Position numbers and translations under genes: made by a program. The notes beneath the pieces are model-generated. The model searched no databases and was not told the DNA's origin. It saw only the letters and a program-made list of their open reading frames with translations. From assembly GCF_051020985.1 (NCBI RefSeq), contig NW_027475160.1:434001-498000 (forward strand): a stretch of DNA of 64,000 bases, in the 5' to 3' direction. Source of the DNA: Nomia melanderi. Taxonomy: Eukaryota; Arthropoda; Insecta; Hymenoptera; Halictidae. The first letter of the stretch is position 1; the number at the start of each line of letters is the position of its first letter. Shown piece after piece: positions 60,873 through 64,000 of the stretch.

Positions 60873-63670
60873 GATAGCGCTCTAAATCGAAGTGCATTGT
60901 CTGTAGGAGGCCCTGGCGCCTGTATCCGTGCAGCGGGATCGACCTCGGACCAACAGGGGACAAGAAAATCACCGACTCATGGGGCCGGACTGTCAGGGTC
61001 AGGGAAAAATCCAATATGTATCTGGTGATATCTCGGGTGCTATTAGAGATAGCGCAATAAATCAAAGTCAATTATCTGTAGGAGGCCCTGGCGCATGAAT
61101 GTGTGCAGCAGGATCGACCTCGGACCACCAGGGGGCCGAGAAAACCACCGTCTCATGGGACCGTACACTCAGGGTCAGGGAAAAATCCAATATATATCTG
61201 GTAATATCGCGGGTGCTATTAGAGATAGGGCAATAAGCCAAAGTGAATTATCTGCAGGAGGCCCTGGCGCATGCATCTGTGCAGCGGGAACGACCTCGGA
61301 CCACCAGGGGGCCGAGAAAACCACCGTCTCATGGGGCCGGACTGTCAGGGTCAGGGAAAAATCCATTATATATCTGGTGATATCTCTTGTGCTATTAGAG
61401 ATAGCGCACTAAATCGAAGTGCATTGTCTGCAGGAAGCCTTCGCCCATTATTCTGTGCAGCGGGAATGACCTCGGACCACCAGGGGCCGAGAAAACCACC
61501 GTCTGATGGTGCCGGACACTCAGGGTCAGTGAAAAATCCAATATATATCTGGTGATATCTCGGGTGCTATTACAGATAGCGCAATAAATCAAAGTGCATT
61601 GTCTGTAGTAGTCCCTGCCGCATGAATCTGTATATCGGGAACGACCTCGGACCACCAGGGGCCGAGAAAACCACCGTCTCATGGGGCCGGACACTCAGGG
61701 TCAGGGAAAAATCCTATTTATCTTGTGATATCTCGGGTGCTATTACAGATAGCGCAATAAATCAAAGTGCATTGTCTGTAGGAGGCCCTGGCGCATGCAT
61801 CTGGCCAGCGGGAACGACCTCGGACCACCAGGGGCCGAGAAAACCACCGTCTCATGGGGCCGGACACTCAGGGTCAGGGGAAAATCCAATATATATCTGG
61901 TGATATCTCGGGTGCTATTACAGATAGCGCAATAAATCAAAGTGCATTCTCTGTAGGAGGCCCTGGCGCATGCATGTGTGCAGCGGGAACGACCTCGGAC
62001 CACCAGGGGCCGAGAAAACCACCGTCTCATGGGGCCGGACACTCAGGGTCAGGGAAAAAGCCAATATATATCTGGTGATATCTCGGGTGCTATTAGAGAT
62101 AGCGCAATAAATCAAAGTGCATTGTCTGTAGGAGTCCCTGGCGCACGAGTCTGTGCAGCGGGAACGACTTCGGACTACCAGGGGCCGAGAAAACCACCGT
62201 CTCCTGGGGCCGGACACTCAGGGTCAGGGAAAAATCCAATATATATCTGGTGATATCTCGGGTGCTATTACAGATAGCGCAATAAATCAAAGTGCATTCT
62301 CTGTAGGAGGTCCTGGCGCATGAATCTGTGCACCGGGAACGACCTCGGACCACCAGGGGCCGAGAAAACCACAGTCTCATGGGGCCGGACACTCAGGGTC
62401 AGGGGAAAATCCAATATATATCTGGTGATATCTCGGGTGCTATTAGAGATAGCGCAATAAACCAAAGTGAATTATCTGCAGGAGGCCCTCGCGCATGCAT
62501 CTGTGCAGCAGGAACGACCTCGGACCACAAGGGGCCGACAAAACCATCGTCTCATGGGGCCGGACACTCAGGGTCAGGGAAAAATCCAATATATATCTGG
62601 TGATATCTCGGGTGCTATTAGAGATAGCGCAACAAACCAAAGTGAATTATCTGCAGGAGGCCCTCGCGCATGCATCTGTGCAGCAGGAACGACCTCGGAC
62701 CACCAGGGGCCGACAAAACCACCGTCTGATGGGGCCGGACACTCAGGGTCAGGGAAAAATCCAATATATATCTGGTGATATCTGGGGTGCTATTAGAGAT
62801 AGCGCAATAAACCAATGTGAATTATCTGCAGGAGGCCCTGGCGTATGAATCTGTGCAGCGGGAACGACCTCGGACAACCAGGGTCCGAGAAAACCACCGT
62901 CTCATGGGGCCGGACACGCTGGGTCAGGGAAAAATCCTATATATATCTGGTGATATCTCGGGTGCTATTACAGATAGCGCAATAAATCAAAGTGCATTGT
63001 CTGCATTATGCCCTGGCGCATGAATCTGTGAAGCGGGAACGACCTCGGACCACCAGGGGCCAAGAAAACCACAGTCTCATGGGGCCGGACACTCAGGGTC
63101 AGGGAAAAATCCAATATATATCTGGTGATATCTCGGGTGCTATTACAGATAGCGCAATAAATCAAAGTGCATTGTCTGTTGGAGTCCCTGGCGCATGAAT
63201 CTGTGTAGCGGGAACGACCTCGGACCACCAGGGGCCGAGAAAACCACCGTCTCATGGGGCAGGACACTCAGGGTCAGGGAAAAATCCAATTTATCTTGTG
63301 ATATCTCGGGTGCTATTACAGATAGCGCAATAAATCAAAGTGCATTGTCTGTAGGAGGCCATGGCGCATGCATCTGGCCAGCGGGAACGACCTCGGACCA
63401 CCAGGGGCCGAGAAAACCACCGTCTCATGGGGCTGGACACTCCGGGTCAGGGAAAAAGCCAATATATATCTGGTGATATCTCGGGTGCTATTAGAGATAG
63501 CGCAATAAATCAAGGTGCATTGTCTGTAGGTGGTCCTGGCGCATGAATCTGTGCAGCGGGAAAGACCTCGGACCACCAGGGGCCGAGAAAACCACAGTCT
63601 CATGGGGCCGGACACTCAGGGTCAGGGAAAAATCCAATATATATCTGGTTATATCTCGGGTGCTATTACA
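60698..63670. repeat. Composite D/A unit 3, leading back into domain A
   Basis: 60698 (hybrid), 60873, 61048, 61224, I(61400) S(61575) T(61748) U(61923) V(62098) W(62273) Y(62448) Z(62623) A1(62798) B1(62973) C1(63148) D1(63321) E1(63496). X is missing. B1 and E1 carry A15 alleles, while I, Z and D1 carry A20 features, so this copy mixes the two haplotypes. Confidence 0.86.
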
Positions 63671-64000
63671 GATAGCGCAATAAATCGAAGTGCATTGTCT
63701 GTAGGTGGCACTGGGGAATGAATCTGTGCAACAAGAACGACCTCGGACCACCAGGTGCCGAGAAAATTACAGATATTCGGAATCCGTCACCCAAGGTCAT
63801 ATAAAAATCCAGCATATATCTGGTGATATCTCGGGTGCTATTACAGATCGCGCAATAAACCAAAGTTCATTGCCTGTAGGAGGCCCTGGCGCATGAATCT
63901 GTGCAGCGGGAACGACCTCGGAAGACCAGGGGCCAAGAATACCACCGTCTCATGGGGCCGAACACTCAGGGTCGGGGAAAAATCCAATATATATCCGGTG
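63671..64000. repeat. Domain A P-Q pair, cut by the window end
   Basis: P(63671) and Q(63846, 155 of 175 bases). Q has AAAGTTCATTGCCTG, an allele otherwise found only in the Q at 176 at the window start; the other domain A Q copies read AAAGTGCATTGCC. The array clearly continues beyond 64,000. Confidence 0.88.

Larger units (their letters stand above)
1..64000. repeat. 175-bp satellite DNA array spanning the whole window
   Basis: Every part of the window aligns to one 175-bp unit that begins GATAGCGCAATAAATC and ends TCGGGTGCTATTACA or TATTAGA. I followed monomer starts from 1 to 63,846: 365 complete units, all in the same orientation, with no non-satellite insertion. Length classes are 325 of 175 bp, 17 of 173, 12 of 174, 9 of 176, one of 178 and one of 179, which add up to the observed 63,845 bases (balancing indels inside a monomer would be missed). 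The consensus has 50 G and 42 C (52.6% G+C) and 9 CpGs. Arrays of nucleosome-length monomers with HORs are typical of eukaryotic centromeric satellites. That role is inferred, and the family is not one I recognise. Confidence 0.98.

Noticed and set aside
1..64000. Hundreds of open frames of 60-117 codons on both strands, many with similar predicted proteins
   Set aside because: They repeat with the satellite period. Because 175 leaves remainder one when divided by three, a frame shifts at each monomer and closes within two. There is no codon periodicity signal, the longest frame is 117 codons, and both strands give equally good frames. I call no genes.
1..64000. CRISPR array
   Set aside because: There are no short identical repeats separated by unique spacers. 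The whole unit is repeated, the units are 175 bp, and no cas gene is present.
1..64000. CENP-B box
   Set aside because: I looked for nTTCGnnnnAnnCGGGn on both strands in the consensus and in type P. TCGGGTGC and ATTCGGAATCCG resemble parts of it, but the spacing and the required A do not fit. A full scan of every monomer was not possible by eye.
1..64000. 5S rRNA or tRNA gene repeats, or a tRNA-derived SINE
   Set aside because: The unit has no recognisable box A, box B (GGTTCGAnTCC) or 5S box C, and no terminator T run. CGGAATCCGTC in P only superficially recalls a B box.
1..64000. Transposable element or insertion sequence
   Set aside because: No terminal inverted repeats, target-site duplications, poly(A) or reverse transcriptase/transposase reading frame; the monomer phase is never interrupted.
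1..64000. Telomeric repeats
   Set aside because: No runs of TTAGGG, TTTAGGG, TTAGG or similar motifs. GGGTCAGGG within the monomer is isolated.
1..64000. Inverted satellite segments
   Set aside because: I followed monomer starts through the whole window and all are in the plus orientation as printed, so there is no inversion breakpoint.
1..64000. Naming the species or a known satellite from sequence memory
   Set aside because: The length of 175 bp is similar to several centromeric satellites (for example 171-bp alpha satellite, about 178 bp in Arabidopsis, about 174 bp in Xenopus), but length alone is not evidence and I could not match the sequence.

Overview
The window is satellite DNA from end to end. 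I can divide all 64,000 bases into 365 complete head-to-tail monomers plus a truncated one (63,846-64,000), all in the same orientation. There is no intervening gene, transposon or unique sequence. The consensus monomer is 175 bp, 52.6% G+C by my count, with 9 CpGs. My monomer census is 325 units of 175 bp, 17 of 173, 12 of 174, 9 of 176, one of 178 and one of 179. These lengths sum exactly to 63,845. A pure array of nucleosome-sized monomers with nested higher-order repeats (HORs) points to a eukaryotic centromeric or pericentromeric satellite (inference). I do not recognise the family and cannot name the organism.

Layout. (1) 1-16,251, domain A: long HORs built from a fixed order of about 23 named monomer types (P Q R F G H I S T U V W X Y Z A1 B1 C1 D1 E1 and variants). 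Two HOR haplotypes occur, a 20-monomer form (A20) and a 15-monomer form (A15). They appear to alternate as a super-HOR of about 35 monomers (6.1 kb): 1-5,940, 5,941-10,134 (A15 half collapsed) and 10,135-16,251. (2) 16,252-19,051: a degraded edge of domain A that keeps only the P-Q-R-F-G-H part. (3) 19,052-24,302: loosely ordered monomers with patchy short duplications. (4) 24,303-27,448: domain B, an 8-monomer HOR in two copies. (5) 27,449-31,478: heterogeneous monomers. (6) 31,479-34,980: a 1,751-bp decamer present twice with no difference that I could find. (7) 34,981-46,177: domain C, with several displaced multi-monomer duplications. (8) 46,178-54,575: domain D, 8- to 11-monomer HORs. (9) 54,576-63,670: composite units that join domain D monomers to domain A monomers, after which ordinary domain A sequence resumes to the window end.

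The structure suggests unequal crossover and gene conversion between out-of-register monomers. Several single monomers are hybrids whose two halves match two different types, and each hybrid coincides with the loss of whole monomers. One monomer type, P, has a central stretch of about 35 bases that is only about half identical to consensus. It occurs once in nearly every HOR unit of domains A, B and D and of the decamer. None of the short open frames is credible as a gene: 175 is not a multiple of three, so a frame cannot persist from monomer to monomer, and the longest open frame is about 117 codons.
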